Source: Eisenbergiella porci (GTDB lineage: Bacteria; Bacillota; Clostridia; Lachnospirales; Lachnospiraceae). Taken from it: 64,000 bases of DNA. The DNA lies in NCBI RefSeq assembly GCF_009696275.1, contig NZ_VUMI01000005.1, positions 123,696 to 187,695 of the forward strand. The letters run 5' to 3'. A model generated the notes under the pieces. The model searched no databases and was not told where the DNA came from. It saw nothing but the letters and a program-made list of their open reading frames with translations. The first letter of the stretch is position 1, and each line of letters opens with the position of its first letter. The position numbers were made by a program, and so were the translations under genes. Below, piece by piece: positions 20,190 through 30,687 of this stretch.

Positions 20190-20221
20190 GGGGTGAATTA
20201 CCCCGGATTTTAAGCGCTTAC
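20190..20221 (+). mobile_element. IS66 right end: hairpin and terminal inverted repeat
   Basis: The outward end reads, in reverse complement, GTAAGCGCTTAA, matching the IS66-type GTAA ends and identical over 12 bp to the left end of the second IS66 at 27724. CCGGGGT/ACCCCGG just inside it forms a small hairpin after the transposase stop. Confidence 0.75.
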
Positions 20222-20380
20222 GATTTTTATTTTGAATTTCACTCTATTACTTGGAATTTCTCCAAAAAGCACGAACGCCACAGATTAAAAAAACCTGTGA
20301 CATTCATATAAATAATATTTTATTTTTCACCTATTCATAAACAACTCAGATAGCTAAACATTCTTCATTGTCAACTGACA

Positions 20381-21754
20381 TTAAGCTTTTCTTGCCTCTC
20401 TTAATTCTGCATTTGCCTTTTCCACTTTCATTTTAGACATAATGAATGTAATTAAAAGTGTAATAATTACTGGCAACCATAAATACATAATATGTAACAT
20501 GTTAATTGCAGAATCCGGCTGAACAGCTAATGTTCCTTTATATCCAGCAAGTTCTAATAACCATCCCTGAATAGCAACGCCAAGACCACCACCAAGTTTT
20601 ACTCCTAATGATGTACAAGAGTACATTGTACCTTCCACACGTTTTCCTTTTGTAAAATAAGTATACTGAGAACATTCTGCAATCACAGCGTTCATATCTC
20701 CCTGCCATGGTCCCATACCAAATGCCGCCACTCCTGTAAACAGGAACATCAACGGAATATTTCCCATATAAGCTGCTACTACCACTAAAGCACGTCCAAG
20801 TGTACCAACAGCATAACCATACATATTTAATTTATACATGCCTTTCCACTTTGAAACAAGAGATGGAGTAATAATAAGTGCAATGATTAATGGGATATTA
20901 ATGGCCCATGCAAAATAGGAGAAAAGGTTTTCATTTCCCATGACATATTTCATGTAATATGTACCAACACCAAGCATCGCACTATATAACTGTTGAAGAA
21001 TGTATGTTGCGCAGATCATTAAATAATACTTATTTGCAACCAATAACTTCGCAGCATCGATCAAACTATATTTTTCATCACCAGCCGCTTTATCTGCATT
21101 TTCATCATCTTCCCTCAATTCTTCATCAGACAACTCTTTTACGGAGAATACAGAAAGTGTATTTGTGATTACACCAAGGATTGCATAAATAATTGCAACC
21201 ATTCTCCATGCTTCTGCTCCACCGCCAAGTTTTGCAACAAAACCGATTGTAATAGCCTGGATTAGTAGACTTGTTGAGAATGCAAAAATAAATCGGAAGG
21301 AGCCCATTTCCACACGTTCTTTATTGTTTTTAGTTACTAAAGACGTAAGTGCAGAATATGCAATATTGTTTGCCGTGTAGAATACTGCATTTAATAATGT
21401 ATAACAAATGAAGAACCACGCATACTGTGCTGTCTTTCCAAGGCTCGTTGGAATAGCGAAGATTCCTACAAGAGTAATGGCACATCCAAAATATCCATAA
21501 AGCATCCACGGTCTTGCTTTACCCATCCTGCTTTTTGTTTTATCAATCATTGATCCAAAGAATAAATCCGTTACACCATCAAACAACTTTGATACAGCAA
21601 TCAATGTTCCTACGATACCTGCATTTAATCCAACTGTATCGGTCAGATAAATCATTACAAACGATGTAAGAAATGCATACACGACGTTCCCAGCGATATC
21701 GCCAGATCCATATCCGACTTTGTTATACCATTTTAAATACTTCTTTTCGTTCAT
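20381..21754 (-). CDS. GPH family sugar:cation symporter, probable lactose/galactoside permease
   Basis: 457 residues with about 12 membrane segments, of the glycoside-pentoside-hexuronide symporter family (MelB/LacS type). It starts KWYNKVGYGSGDIAGNVVYA, typical of the family, with DGVTDLFFGSMIDKTKSRMG (the conserved D and K loop) and a central cytoplasmic acidic loop. No LacS-type EIIA tail is present. It lies 22 bp after the beta-galactosidase gene on the same strand, with AGAGGAAAGAG ahead of the start, so it probably imports the galactoside cleaved by that enzyme. The DNA is visibly AT-rich relative to the flanks. Confidence 0.92.
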   Translation of the reverse strand: MNEKKYLKWYNKVGYGSGDIAGNVVYAFLTSFVMIYLTDTVGLNAGIVGTLIAVSKLFDGVTDLFFGSMIDKTKSRMGKARPWMLYGYFGCAITLVGIFAIPTSLGKTAQYAWFFICYTLLNAVFYTANNIAYSALTSLVTKNNKERVEMGSFRFIFAFSTSLLIQAITIGFVAKLGGGAEAWRMVAIIYAILGVITNTLSVFSVKELSDEELREDDENADKAAGDEKYSLIDAAKLLVANKYYLMICATYILQQLYSAMLGVGTYYMKYVMGNENLFSYFAWAINIPLIIALIITPSLVSKWKGMYKLNMYGYAVGTLGRALVVVAAYMGNIPLMFLFTGVAAFGMGPWQGDMNAVIAECSQYTYFTKGKRVEGTMYSCTSLGVKLGGGLGVAIQGWLLELAGYKGTLAVQPDSAINMLHIMYLWLPVIITLLITFIMSKMKVEKANAELREARKA

Positions 21755-21776
21755 TTTCTCTCTTTCCTCTCATATT

Positions 21777-24629
<2,853 letters not shown>

Positions 24630-24781
24630 TTATAATCCTATTTTTTACTTTTGATACGATTTTGACTACATGCATTTTTTTAGACACTGTTATTTAACAG
24701 TTTCGATTAGATATCATATCTTTATTTTCTTATGTCATACTTATTCTTGTTAATATTAGTATAATATTATTATGTCTCCTT

Positions 24782-24823
24782 TTCCATAAATGCTATTAGA
24801 CAAAACATGCACAAAATGATACT
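24782..24823 (+). promoter_or_regulatory. 42-bp putative AraC-type operator, copy 1
   Basis: A segment in the lacZ/araC intergenic region with core TTAGACAAAACATGCACAAA. It contains two ACAAAA direct repeats 11 bp apart. A copy matching at about 38 of 42 positions occurs at 27616-27657 ahead of another, interrupted gene. Location between divergent regulator and target supports an operator role. Confidence 0.6.
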
Positions 24824-24865
24824 ATATTATTAAGAATATTCTTCATCAGAAAGAGGTGACACTTC

Positions 24866-25744
24866 ATGTATACAGATTCCGCCTATTGGCATAATAAACT
24901 CCTGGATTTCAAGGACAAAAGCAGACCACTGTTCGTAAGCAGTTGTGGTACATACCATTTATTTACCTGCCCTAAACTTCCAACCCATCGCCCCCGTGGT
25001 CGTCTGGACTGGCAGATTCTTTATATCGCATCTGGAAAAGCTCACTTTTACTTCAATGGAGTGGAAGAAATTGTAACTGCCGGTAACATGGTCATTTACC
25101 GTCCCAAAGAAGAACAAAGATATTATTATTACGGCATAGACCATACCGAAGTATACTGGGTTCATTTCACTGGAAATGACGTAAAAAATATCATTAGAAA
25201 ATATGGAATTCCTGATGACGTGCATGTCATCCACACAGGTACCTCGTTGGAATACAAACGAATTTTCACACAAATGATACAGGAGCTCAAATTATGTAAA
25301 GAAGACTATGAAGAGCTATTAGTATATTATCTCAAACATCTCCTCATCATGATCCACCGCCTGATCAACGTAAAACCAAAAGGAAAAAACCATGCGCTTA
25401 TGGAAGAAATGAACTTTGCATTACGATTTTTCCATGAAAATTACAACAAACCAATCTGTATTGAAGAATATGCTGCTACCCATCATATGAGTGTCAGTTG
25501 GTTCATTCGCAATTTTAAAGAATATACCCAGTTAACTCCGACACAATATCTTCTTTCTCTCCGCATCTCAAATGCTCAGACACTGTTGGAATCAACCAAT
25601 TATAATGTCACGGAAATTGCAGAAATCGTAGGATATGACAACCCACTCTACTTTAGTCGTATCTTCAAAAAGCAGAGTGGAATGTCTCCTAGTGACTTCC
25701 GTAAGCAATTGCAGAAAAGTGTAACTCCTTCACAATTAAATTAA
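24866..25744 (+). CDS. AraC family regulator of the lactose operon
   Basis: 292 residues. N-terminal cupin-like sensing domain (about 20-160; VTAGNMVIYRPKEEQRYYYY) and C-terminal double helix-turn-helix of AraC type (about 185-285), with YAATHHMSVSWFIRNFKEYT, ISNAQTLLESTNYNVTEIAE and IVGYDNPLYFSRIFKKQSGM then SPSDFR. Divergent from lacZ and the GPH permease, so it most likely activates them in response to a galactoside. AAAGAGGTG precedes the start. Confidence 0.92.
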   Translation: MYTDSAYWHNKLLDFKDKSRPLFVSSCGTYHLFTCPKLPTHRPRGRLDWQILYIASGKAHFYFNGVEEIVTAGNMVIYRPKEEQRYYYYGIDHTEVYWVHFTGNDVKNIIRKYGIPDDVHVIHTGTSLEYKRIFTQMIQELKLCKEDYEELLVYYLKHLLIMIHRLINVKPKGKNHALMEEMNFALRFFHENYNKPICIEEYAATHHMSVSWFIRNFKEYTQLTPTQYLLSLRISNAQTLLESTNYNVTEIAEIVGYDNPLYFSRIFKKQSGMSPSDFRKQLQKSVTPSQLN

Positions 25745-25810
25745 TGATTATCGTAACCGTGTGGATGGCTCTGGTGCCAATTCCACGCGGTTTGAATAAT
25801 TTCTTTCAGA

Positions 25811-26443
25811 CTACTTCGGCTTCCATCCAAGAATATTCTTTGCTTTTTCACTGGAAGCAATTAACACAGCCTCTCTCTGTCCATTTGGAACCTGCAAAAT
25901 CAACGGAATCAAGTGGGTTTCAGGATTATGGGCTTCTCCAATTTTACCGCTTACATGAGCACCACAGGCATTAAAGTAGCGCAAGGATACAAATCTAAAT
26001 CCATGTGCCTTACCCACCCATTTAAACATTTTTTCCATAGATAACTTTGTTTCGCCATAACAATTTGTAGGTTCCGTTTTATCAGTTTCACGAATCGGTA
26101 CGCTTTCCGGTTCCCCACATATCTTCTCCTCCGCTCCACATGCAGGGGAAATTCCGTTCTCTATTGGTCCTGACACATCACTGTTTGCTCCAATCAACTT
26201 TGCACCTGCAAGTACCAGATTCGTAGCTTTTGTCAGTGTATCCAGCGAATAAGCTATTCCTTCCCCAACTACTACATAGTCTGGATTCACATCATTCATT
26301 GTAATTCCTGCTTCATATAAAGCATTGTAAAGTCCGGCCTCTCCAATCACATATACAGAACATCCAGGCGCCTGTTCTTTCAAAAATGCAGCTGTCGCAA
26401 GCGCACTGGTATAAAAGTGGTCTTCTGCTACATCTAATCCCAT
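25811..26443 (-). pseudogene. Chimeric relic: NagD-type phosphatase piece joined to GalE pieces
   Basis: One open frame built from three pieces. Residues about 1-105 match the middle of a NagD/HAD-IIA sugar phosphatase (HFYTSALATAAFLK, VYVIGEAGLYNALYEAGI, LIGANSDVSGPIENGI), without the N-terminal DxD nucleophile. From about 113 it is UDP-glucose 4-epimerase: GEPESVPIRETDKTEPTN, the YxxxK pair in CYGETKLSMEK, SLRYFNACGAHVSGKIGEA. At about 193 it jumps from PNGQREAV to the extreme GalE C-terminus SSEKAKNILGWKPK, dropping roughly 90 residues. Neither enzyme can be functional. The frame nevertheless stays open. Confidence 0.8.
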
Positions 26444-26475
26444 TCAAACCTTTTTTTCATTAAAGTTAATCATCT

Positions 26476-27303
26476 CTATTCCTCACTTTCTTCGTCCATT
26501 TGGTAAATGACTTCTTTTTCTTTAAAATCTTTTTTATATTCTCTAGGAGTCATTTTAAACTTTTCTTGAAACACCCTATTAAATGTCCTCTGACTCTGAA
26601 ATCCTGCTTCGAGACAAATATCTGTAATCGACATGTCTGTATACTCCAAGAGAGAGACTGCATAGTTTAATCTCTGTTCATTCAGATACTGATTAAAATT
26701 TGTATGAAAAGTGGACGAAAAGACACGTGATATCGCATATTTACTCACACCTAAATCTTTTGCCATAGAGTCTAAAGTTATTTCCTCTTTAAAATTCTTA
26801 GCAATATAATTTACCGTTTGGTATATAACATCATCGCTTTCATAAGTTTCTCTCAAGACCAATTCAAGACAAGGAATGCTTCTGGCTAAAATAATCTGTA
26901 TATACGCCTGATCCAAAATTTGATTACGTATTTTTTCTTTGTAAAGTTTCATGATTGCCTGACGTATATCAGGATGTACATTCTCCCTTTTAATCACTGG
27001 ATTCTTAGGACAATACTTCTGCAGTTTATCCATAAAATAACCTGCCATTGACATTTGCGGCGCCAAATAGAACGCCTCATTTTTTCCTTCTCCAAACACC
27101 TGGTAATGATGAATAAGGTTAGGAAAAACAATAGCAAAGTCTCCTTTTTCCATAGAATACAATTCACATCCAACTCCGAGAACTAGCGTTCCGCAGGTTA
27201 CATATACCAATTCCATTCCACTATGAAGGTGCGGTGGAAAATGCTCGGTCGCTTTGTGAATGATATGTAAACTTTCGCTTTTTCTCTCATATAACGAAAC
27301 CAT
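26476..27303 (-). CDS. AraC family regulator, divergent from a small peptide gene
   Basis: 275 residues: N-terminal cupin domain (about 10-90; EHFPPHLHSGMELVYVTCGT, the metal- or ligand-binding barrel) and C-terminal AraC helix-turn-helix pair (about 165-265; KDLGVSKYAISRVFSSTFHT, SITDICLEAGFQSQRTFNRV, then MTPREYKKDF). GGAGGG precedes the start. Its 5' end faces the peptide gene at 27416, and the two ATTTGGC repeats 21 bp apart lie 22-49 bp upstream of its own start. It is therefore the obvious candidate to regulate the peptide and itself. The signal is unknown. Confidence 0.88.
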   Translation of the reverse strand: MVSLYERKSESLHIIHKATEHFPPHLHSGMELVYVTCGTLVLGVGCELYSMEKGDFAIVFPNLIHHYQVFGEGKNEAFYLAPQMSMAGYFMDKLQKYCPKNPVIKRENVHPDIRQAIMKLYKEKIRNQILDQAYIQIILARSIPCLELVLRETYESDDVIYQTVNYIAKNFKEEITLDSMAKDLGVSKYAISRVFSSTFHTNFNQYLNEQRLNYAVSLLEYTDMSITDICLEAGFQSQRTFNRVFQEKFKMTPREYKKDFKEKEVIYQMDEESEE

Positions 27304-27324
27304 TCAAATCCCTCCTTTTGCAAG

Positions 27325-27381
27325 ATTTGGCTATTTCTTTTTCACATTTGGCAAGTATTTATTCCTTTTTTGCGATATGAT
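27325..27381 (+). promoter_or_regulatory. Promoter of peptide gene 1 with 21-bp-spaced direct repeats
   Basis: ATTTGGC at 27325-27331 and again at 27346-27352, exactly 21 bp apart, the spacing of AraC half-sites. The second repeat covers the -35 region; -10 TATGAT is at 27376-27381, starting 30 bp after the second repeat. The same geometry is found ahead of peptide gene 2. Confidence 0.65.
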
Positions 27382-27415
27382 GAAGTTGTAAGAAACAGAA
27401 AGGAGAAATAAAAAC

Positions 27416-27487
27416 ATGAAAAAAATGATTGAATATTTTCTGAAGTCTATGGAGTTCTACGCTGGTTTCTATAAAGGTAATATTTAA
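27416..27487 (+). CDS. 23-residue peptide, FYAGFYK family, copy 1
   Basis: A short gene with AGGAG 10-11 nt before its ATG, its own promoter and a terminator 60 bp downstream. Residues 1-10 are MKKMIEYFLK, 11-20 SMEFYAGFYK, then GNI. It shares 13 of 23 positions with the 29-residue peptide at 30565-30654, including the unbroken core FYAGFYK, and the two genes use different synonymous Tyr codons there, a hint of selection on protein sequence. No signal peptidase or lipoprotein site is visible; it looks amphipathic and aromatic-rich. It could be a signalling, regulatory or membrane peptide, or a leader peptide. Function is unknown. Confidence 0.6.
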   Translation: MKKMIEYFLKSMEFYAGFYKGNI

Positions 27488-27548
27488 ATCTAACTACATA
27501 TATTATATAGAAACACAGTCATTTACAACTAAATAAACCTTTGAAACT

Positions 27549-27577
27549 GGCCAATTCTTAGGAACTGGTCTTTTTTT
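27549..27577 (+). terminator. Terminator of the peptide 1 transcript
   Basis: GGCCAATTCT (27549-27558) pairs with GGAACTGGTC (27561-27570) with one mismatch and two G-T pairs, then seven Ts. It defines a transcript of about 190 nt carrying only the peptide gene. Confidence 0.75.
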
Positions 27578-27615
27578 CGTTTCTATAACGGATTATAAAA
27601 TTTAAGCCTATCTCA

Positions 27616-27657
27616 TTCCATAAATTACATTAGACAAAACATGCACAAAATAATACT
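27616..27657 (+). promoter_or_regulatory. 42-bp putative AraC-type operator, copy 2
   Basis: Near-identical to 24782-24823, including the core TTAGACAAAACATGCACAAA. It lies 48 bp ahead of a start codon (27705) whose gene is cut by IS66. Confidence 0.6.
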
Positions 27658-27704
27658 TGATTTTTTGCTAGTCTATAGATGGTGGAATGGAGGGCATTTT
27701 TATA

Positions 27705-27723
27705 ATGCAATTTCCAAAAAAGA
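27705..27723 (+). pseudogene. Start of a gene truncated by IS66
   Basis: ATG at 27705 preceded by GGAGGG; only MQFPKK and part of a codon remain before the IS66 end at 27724. With the duplicated operator upstream, it was probably another sugar-regulated gene. Its identity cannot be recovered. Confidence 0.5.
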
Positions 27724-27839
27724 GTAAGCGCTTAATTTAAGGGTGGCTTCCAATCCACTCTCCAGTATGCAATAATGGTTACAGTGCAAGTATTTTACTG
27801 TTCAAATAGGCTTGCAATCCCCCAAAGGAGGTAACCCAT

Positions 27840-28115
27840 ATGTATGCTGCAAAGAAAACCCCTGAAGAACAATACCAGTTGGTATTGGAGTGCCGCAGGA
27901 GCGGTCTGACGGACCGCGACTGGTGCAGGAATAACGGAATCAACCCAAACACTTTTTATACCTGGATCAGCAGGCTTAGTAAGAAAGCGTGCTATGCAAT
28001 TCCGGAACCTTCTATTTCATCTGTTCCGAATAGCCGTCCGGCTCAGGAGATTGTCAGAGTGGATATTCTGTCAGAGGATCCCCTCCGCAAGTCGGCCCCG
28101 CAGGAAAATACTTGA
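27840..28115 (+). CDS. tnpA: IS66 accessory protein TnpA
   Basis: 91-residue protein of the IS66 TnpA class, which carries a helix-turn-helix and assists transposition. Visible motif: EEQYQLVLECRRSGLTDRDW followed by CRNNGINPNTFYTWISRLSK, matching the family's helix-turn-helix. AAAGGAGG lies just before the start. Intact by itself, but the element lacks tnpB and has a broken tnpC, so it is probably non-functional. Confidence 0.87.
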   Translation: MYAAKKTPEEQYQLVLECRRSGLTDRDWCRNNGINPNTFYTWISRLSKKACYAIPEPSISSVPNSRPAQEIVRVDILSEDPLRKSAPQENT

Positions 28116-28211
28116 GGTCGGCTATGATCGGTGATATGTATTATTATTCAAGAAATACATTGTAATGATTGTGTATTACAGCGTATTTTGACATTCTTAT
28201 CAAATAATATT

Positions 28212-28331
28212 TTATTTCTTTTTTAAGAAATCAGGTATATCATCGTCCTTTTGGGCTTCAATCGATTTATTACTTCCAAACCATGTTTCATTCCATTCAC
28301 GCAGTTTTTGATCTACTGTTTCTTGCGACAT
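28212..28331 (-). CDS. Small protein, 39 residues, unknown
   Basis: ATG 28331 overlaps the stop of the preceding small frame as TAATG. Residues run MSQETVDQKLREWNETWFGS, then NKSIEAQKDDDIPDFLKKK. Charged, with no known domain. It lies at the end of the recombinase remnants, so it may be a cargo or truncated product of that element. Coding status is uncertain. Confidence 0.35.
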   Translation of the reverse strand: MSQETVDQKLREWNETWFGSNKSIEAQKDDDIPDFLKKK

Positions 28332-28387
28332 TATGTTTCAAAGTAATCCTCCAACAAAGTCATAAAACCAATTTTCCGTTTACTCAT
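28331..28387 (-). pseudogene. N-terminal stub of a tyrosine recombinase
   Basis: Reads MSKRKIGFMTLLEDYFET then a stop. This is a typical start of tandem-integrase recombinases, whose sequence normally continues for about 300 residues. It overlaps the stop of the upstream recombinase as ATGAGTAA, the usual coupling in multi-integrase modules. The body of the gene is missing. Confidence 0.55.
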
Positions 28388-28903
28388 CAAAGACCACCTC
28401 CGGGAGCAGCTCTCCGGCAAATGCCTCAAATTTCGTAAGAACGTCTGAGAAGTAATCTCCGCTGTATTTCAGGTATTTAATGCAAGTTCATCTCCAAACG
28501 GAATCAGGCACTGCTTACATTTCTTAGTCATGCGGAGAAAGATAAGCTTCCTTTGAAAATCAATATCACTCACCTTGATATTTAGCGCTTCTCCTACCCT
28601 TGGAATAAAGCAGTGGAAACCACAGTTTGTCAGATACAACAACAGCTGCCTTATATGATGTATATGCTGTCCCGCGGTATTTACAGAAATCCCAATGCTG
28701 ACTTCCCTGATCCAGTCTTCGATGACTGGTTCTGGTATTTCTTTTTTACTGCGGCCGATCCGGCATAGATAATCATCGAACAGTCTTACCGTCCTTTTAT
28801 AGTGCCTATACGCCTCATACCCTAATTCTTTTGCGGAGAGCCATATGGGGCTGGATTTCTCCACTGAAAACCGACCTGTATGTCTCCGGCATCTCACATG
28901 CAT
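28380..28903 (-). pseudogene. Tyrosine recombinase remnant (middle gene of a tandem set)
   Basis: From ATG 28903 the frame gives an N-terminal core-binding domain (AYRHYKRTVRLFDDYLCRIG; HIHHIRQLLLYLTN), then jumps to the catalytic box I region (RVGEALNIKVSDIDFQRKLI). The stop at 28469 is bypassed in another frame by KYSGDYFSDVLTKFEAFAGE ending at 28380. An internal deletion and a frameshift remove most of the catalytic domain. Confidence 0.7.
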
Positions 28904-29062
28904 CTCCCGTTCAGGAAGGCTTGGAATTTTCCTGTCGGTTCAAACGGAACCAGACTGTACCGCCTCAGTTTTTTTACATCAATCCTGGCATAATGTTTGA
29001 TTGCATTATTCGAACTGTGGCCCAATACCCTTCTGACAGACATGATCGCCCAACTGAATACG
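28894..29062 (-). pseudogene. Tyrosine recombinase C-terminal fragment
   Basis: Encodes VRRVLGHSSNNAIKHYARID followed by VKKLRRYSLVPFEP, the box II end of a tyrosine recombinase with the catalytic HxxR-like LGHSS and the nucleophile tyrosine in HYARID. Its stop overlaps the start of the next recombinase (ATGCATGTGA), as in three-integrase modules. The N-terminal two thirds are missing. Confidence 0.72.
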
Positions 29063-29066
29063 ACCA

Positions 29067-29945
29067 TTGCAGCCTCTGACTGGAACCATTCAGGAAAAGG
29101 ATGCGGCAATTGCAAAACTCACGGAGGAAGTGTCTTATCTGCGAAAGAAACTTTTTGGCGCATCTTCTGAAAAACGCCCGGACATTGATCCAAACCAGCT
29201 TTCCCTTTTCGATGTTCAGGAGGGAATGGAAATCCCGGTGGCGGACATCGAAGAAGCAGAAGAACCGTTGTCAGGGGGCATATCCGCCAGCGGAAGAAAA
29301 AGCTCACGCTGGAAGAACAGCTCCTGCGCTTATTGAAAAAAGCTATGCTACGCCTTCGTTAGTGTCAGATATCTTAAAGAACAAGTTTGTCCTCGGCCTG
29401 CCGTTCTACCGTCAGGAGCAGGATTTGAAGCGATCCGGCATACGGATCACCAGGGCATCCATGGCCGCCTGGACCATCCTCGTGTTCCAGCTGTATTTCC
29501 AGTGGGTCGTGCAGTTCTTCCATAGGGAACTGCTGAAAAGACAGTTCCTGATGATGGATGAAACGCCCGTCCAGGTGCTGAAGGAGCCGTACAAAAGGCC
29601 GCAGTCCAAGTCCTATGTGTGGCTGATGCGCTCCGGGGAGGACGGCCTGCCGCCCCTGCTGTTATACCGGTATTCCCCGACATGGTGGATGGCTTCCAGG
29701 GATATGACAAACTAAAAAACGTGAAACGGTGTGCCTGCTATGCCCATATACGGAGGTTTTTTTTGGATGCCATTCCAAAAGGAAGTGAAAAAGACCTGTC
29801 AAAGCCCGCTGTGCAGGGCATGGCGTATTGCGACAAGCTGTTCCGTTGTGAGCGGAGATATAAGGAGCAGGGTCTCTCCTATGAACAGCGGCTGAAACGC
29901 AGGCTGAAAGACGAAAAGCCTGTTGTGGAGGCATTTACCAAATGA
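29067..29945 (+). pseudogene. tnpC: IS66 transposase TnpC, frameshifted and truncated
   Basis: Three frames are needed. 29067 on: IQEKDAAIAKLTEEVSYLRK, KLFGASSEKR (leucine-zipper and zinc-finger start). Then YATPSLVSDILKNKFVLGLP, FYRQEQDLKRSGI and LMMDETPVQVLKEP in a second frame to 29715. Then PDMVDGFQGYDKLKNVKRCA, CYAHIRRFFLDAIPKGSEKD in a third to 29945. The catalytic aspartate of MDETPVQ is present. The C-terminal part, like that at 19.9-20.15 kb, is absent. Confidence 0.85.
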
Positions 29946-29954
29946 CTCGGTGGA

Positions 29955-30037
29955 GAATCATTGATTTGCAGATTGATATCGACCAATGCCATTGCATCTT
30001 TTCCAAACTCTTTTCTAAGATTTTCAACTCGAATCAT
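29955..30037 (-). pseudogene. N-terminal stub of an ABC transporter ATPase
   Basis: From ATG 30037: MIRVENLRKEFGKDAMALVD then INLQI, the start of an ABC ATP-binding protein, cut off before Walker A by the IS66 remnant. It overlaps the stop of the permease remnant as ATGA, showing a former operon. Confidence 0.65.
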
Positions 30038-30215
30038 ATTCCTTTTCCTCCTGAGATATTACCTTTCATCAACTGTTTCTGTGAAACAAAGAAGAATACA
30101 AGTACCGGAAGCATATAAATCAATGCCAAGGCACAGAAGATACCGTAATCACCGATCATCTTGTCATTGGATGCGACTTTTCTCAGATAAGTTGCTAAAA
30201 CAAAGAAATTTCGGA
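30034..30215 (-). pseudogene. C-terminal fragment of a sugar ABC transporter permease (MalG type)
   Basis: Reads FVLATYLRKVASNDKMIGDY, GIFCALALIYMLPVLVFFFV, SQKQLMKGNISGGKGI and stop: the last transmembrane helix and tail of a MalG/UgpE-type carbohydrate permease. The upstream part is missing at about 30215. A sugar importer operon was probably lost here through the neighbouring insertions. Confidence 0.65.
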
Positions 30216-30268
30216 TAATGAAAGAAGATCCCGGTAATCGAAATTTTCATTCAGATTGTCAGCTGCTG

Positions 30269-30400
30269 CTACAATTGCCTCTGGAATTGTAATTCTTCAA
30301 ACTCATGCTGCAGCGTTCTAACAGAATACTCATCAGGAACCAGACTTTCCAAACTTAGTGGCAAAACCATTTGATAGGTATAAAAAAACTGCTGTTTCAT
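30269..30400 (-). pseudogene. IS1182-like transposase N-terminal fragment
   Basis: From ATG 30400: MKQQFFYTYQMVLPLSLESL then VPDEYSVRTLQHEFEEL. The LPLSLESLVP...VR pattern is the typical start of IS1182-family transposases. After about 38 residues homology stops. The start codon lies inside a strong hairpin (30383-30434). Confidence 0.6.
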
Positions 30401-30434
30401 GGACACTTCATGTTCTATGAAACAGCAGTTTTTT
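30383..30434. promoter_or_regulatory. 18-bp perfect hairpin over an IS1182-like start codon
   Basis: AAAAAACTGCTGTTTCAT (30383-30400) and ATGAAACAGCAGTTTTTT (30417-30434) are perfect inverted repeats around a 16-nt loop. On the minus strand the 3' arm contains the transposase ATG, so transcripts entering from outside would hide it; the arm can also terminate transcription. Confidence 0.7.
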
Positions 30435-30564
30435 GTTTTAACATGTATTCTTACGTTTTCCAATTCCAAATAATCAAAACTAAGGATGCATTGCAATCAC
30501 CCTATTATCTGGATTGAATTCTTTATCATTGACAACTAAAAATGGGCTGGTTTTATAGCGCCTA

Positions 30565-30654
30565 CTAGAATTTGAAAGTACTGAAACCATTAAATTTGTA
30601 GAAACCAGCATAGAAATCCAGAACTTTTTGTAAATAATTTTTAATTTTTTTCAT
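30565..30654 (-). CDS. 29-residue peptide, FYAGFYK family, copy 2
   Basis: Start ATG 30654 with AAAGGAG 9 nt upstream; ends with two consecutive TAG codons. Residues 1-10 are MKKIKNYLQK, 11-20 VLDFYAGFYK, 21-29 FNGFSTFKF. It is a paralogue of the peptide at 27416-27487. The upstream regions also match: the GTAAG...GAAAGGAGA leader, the ATTTGRC repeats 21 bp apart, and a -10 at the same offset. A whole transcription unit was therefore duplicated, not just a coding piece. No AraC gene adjoins this copy; its upstream neighbour is a CHAP relic. Function is unknown. Confidence 0.6.
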   Translation of the reverse strand: MKKIKNYLQKVLDFYAGFYKFNGFSTFKF

Positions 30655-30687
30655 ACTGTAAATCTCCTTTCTTTGGCTTACATGCAT

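Larger units (their letters stand above)
27724..29945 (+). mobile_element. Degenerate IS66 element, interrupted and truncated
   Basis: Left terminal repeat GTAAGCGCTTAA at 27724, then tnpA (27840-28115), a foreign block of minus-strand recombinase pieces (about 28210-29060) where tnpB would be, then a frameshifted tnpC (29067-29945). The element ends abruptly at 29945 against ABC transporter remnants and has no right end. Same orientation as the IS66 tail at 19.9-20.2 kb; the two bracket the lactose block. Confidence 0.8.
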
